Assembly: GCA_035439505.1 (NCBI GenBank)
Contig: DAORKJ010000035.1
Location: 1 to 33,759, forward strand
DNA from: UBA7236 sp035439505
Lineage (GTDB): Bacteria > Bacteroidota > Bacteroidia > Chitinophagales > BACL12
DNA: 33,759 nt
Reading direction: 5' to 3'
Every line of letters starts with the position of its first letter. The first letter of the stretch is position 1. The position numbers and the translations under genes are program-made. Under the pieces are notes generated by a model. That model saw only the letters and a program-made list of their open reading frames with translations. It had not been told where the DNA came from and ran no database searches. Positions 33,753 to 33,759 of this stretch are shown piece after piece.

Positions 33753-33759
33753 GCATTTT

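Noticed and set aside
33547..33759. attL/attR pair of an integrated element at tRNA-Asn
   Set aside because: The two copies are only 130 bases apart, with no integrase or cargo between them. A larger element to the right of the window cannot be excluded.
1..33759. CRISPR array, toxin-antitoxin, restriction or other defence genes
   Set aside because: No regularly spaced repeats, and none of the proteins shows nuclease, methylase, toxin or Cas motifs.

Overview
The window is chromosomal DNA from a member of the Bacteroidetes (Bacteroidota), probably near the Chitinophagales/Saprospiria, though the exact order cannot be fixed from this alone. The evidence is: AT-rich genes with little Shine-Dalgarno signal; -7 boxes of the TAnnTTTG type; a type IX secretion C-terminal domain; a Bacteroidetes-style TonB; an UpxY-type NusG paralogue; DUF4286; and purH next to mreBCD-mrdA-rodA. 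The assembly has two 100-N gaps (17434-17533 and 20836-20935), each interrupting a gene.

Left part (1-10.6 kb). The 3' end of an ABC-2 exporter permease runs convergently into a long minus-strand group: a secreted lipoprotein, purN, purH, then the rod-shape/elongasome operon mreB-mreC-mreD-mrdA(PBP2)-rodA. A terminator hairpin and a fresh -7 box separate purH from mreB, so the purine and cell-shape genes are probably separate transcription units.

Middle part (10.6-21.2 kb). Three plus-strand genes look like a fragment of surface-sugar biosynthesis: a WbpD/WlbB-like acetyltransferase, a WbpB/WlbA-like dehydrogenase and an UpxY-like antiterminator. They meet a minus-strand pair, a soluble TPR histidine kinase and a LEA-like lipoprotein. 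htpG follows, with a strong bidirectional terminator. Next come a gap-broken DUF5694 protein, a divergent LytS-type kinase/LytTR regulator pair with a striking 14-bp direct repeat of 21-bp period in front of it, and a flavin amine oxidase broken by the second gap and apparently joined to a T9SS sorting domain.

Right part (21.5-33.8 kb). gcvH-vanZ-tonB, a large TPR protein and a DUF4286 protein lead into a carotenoid operon crtI-crtB-crtYcd-crtZ, sufficient on paper to turn GGPP into zeaxanthin. An ABC-2 exporter (ATPase plus permease) converges on it. A GNAT acetyltransferase overlaps a small cytochrome-b5-like gene. A 168-bp MITE-like element with perfect 20-bp terminal inverted repeats separates these from a PfkB-family kinase. 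The window ends with tRNA-Asn(GTT) under an excellent Bacteroidetes promoter. Just downstream lies a partial second copy of its 3' half, with an 18-bp palindrome in the T-loop and an exact copy of the tRNA terminator.

Most of the window is ordinary core-genome content. I found no defence island, CRISPR array, transposase gene or clearly new multi-gene system. The best leads are small non-coding structures: the LytTR-spaced repeat, the MITE-like element, the duplicated tRNA tail with palindrome, and the mirror-image divergent promoter at 10.55 kb.
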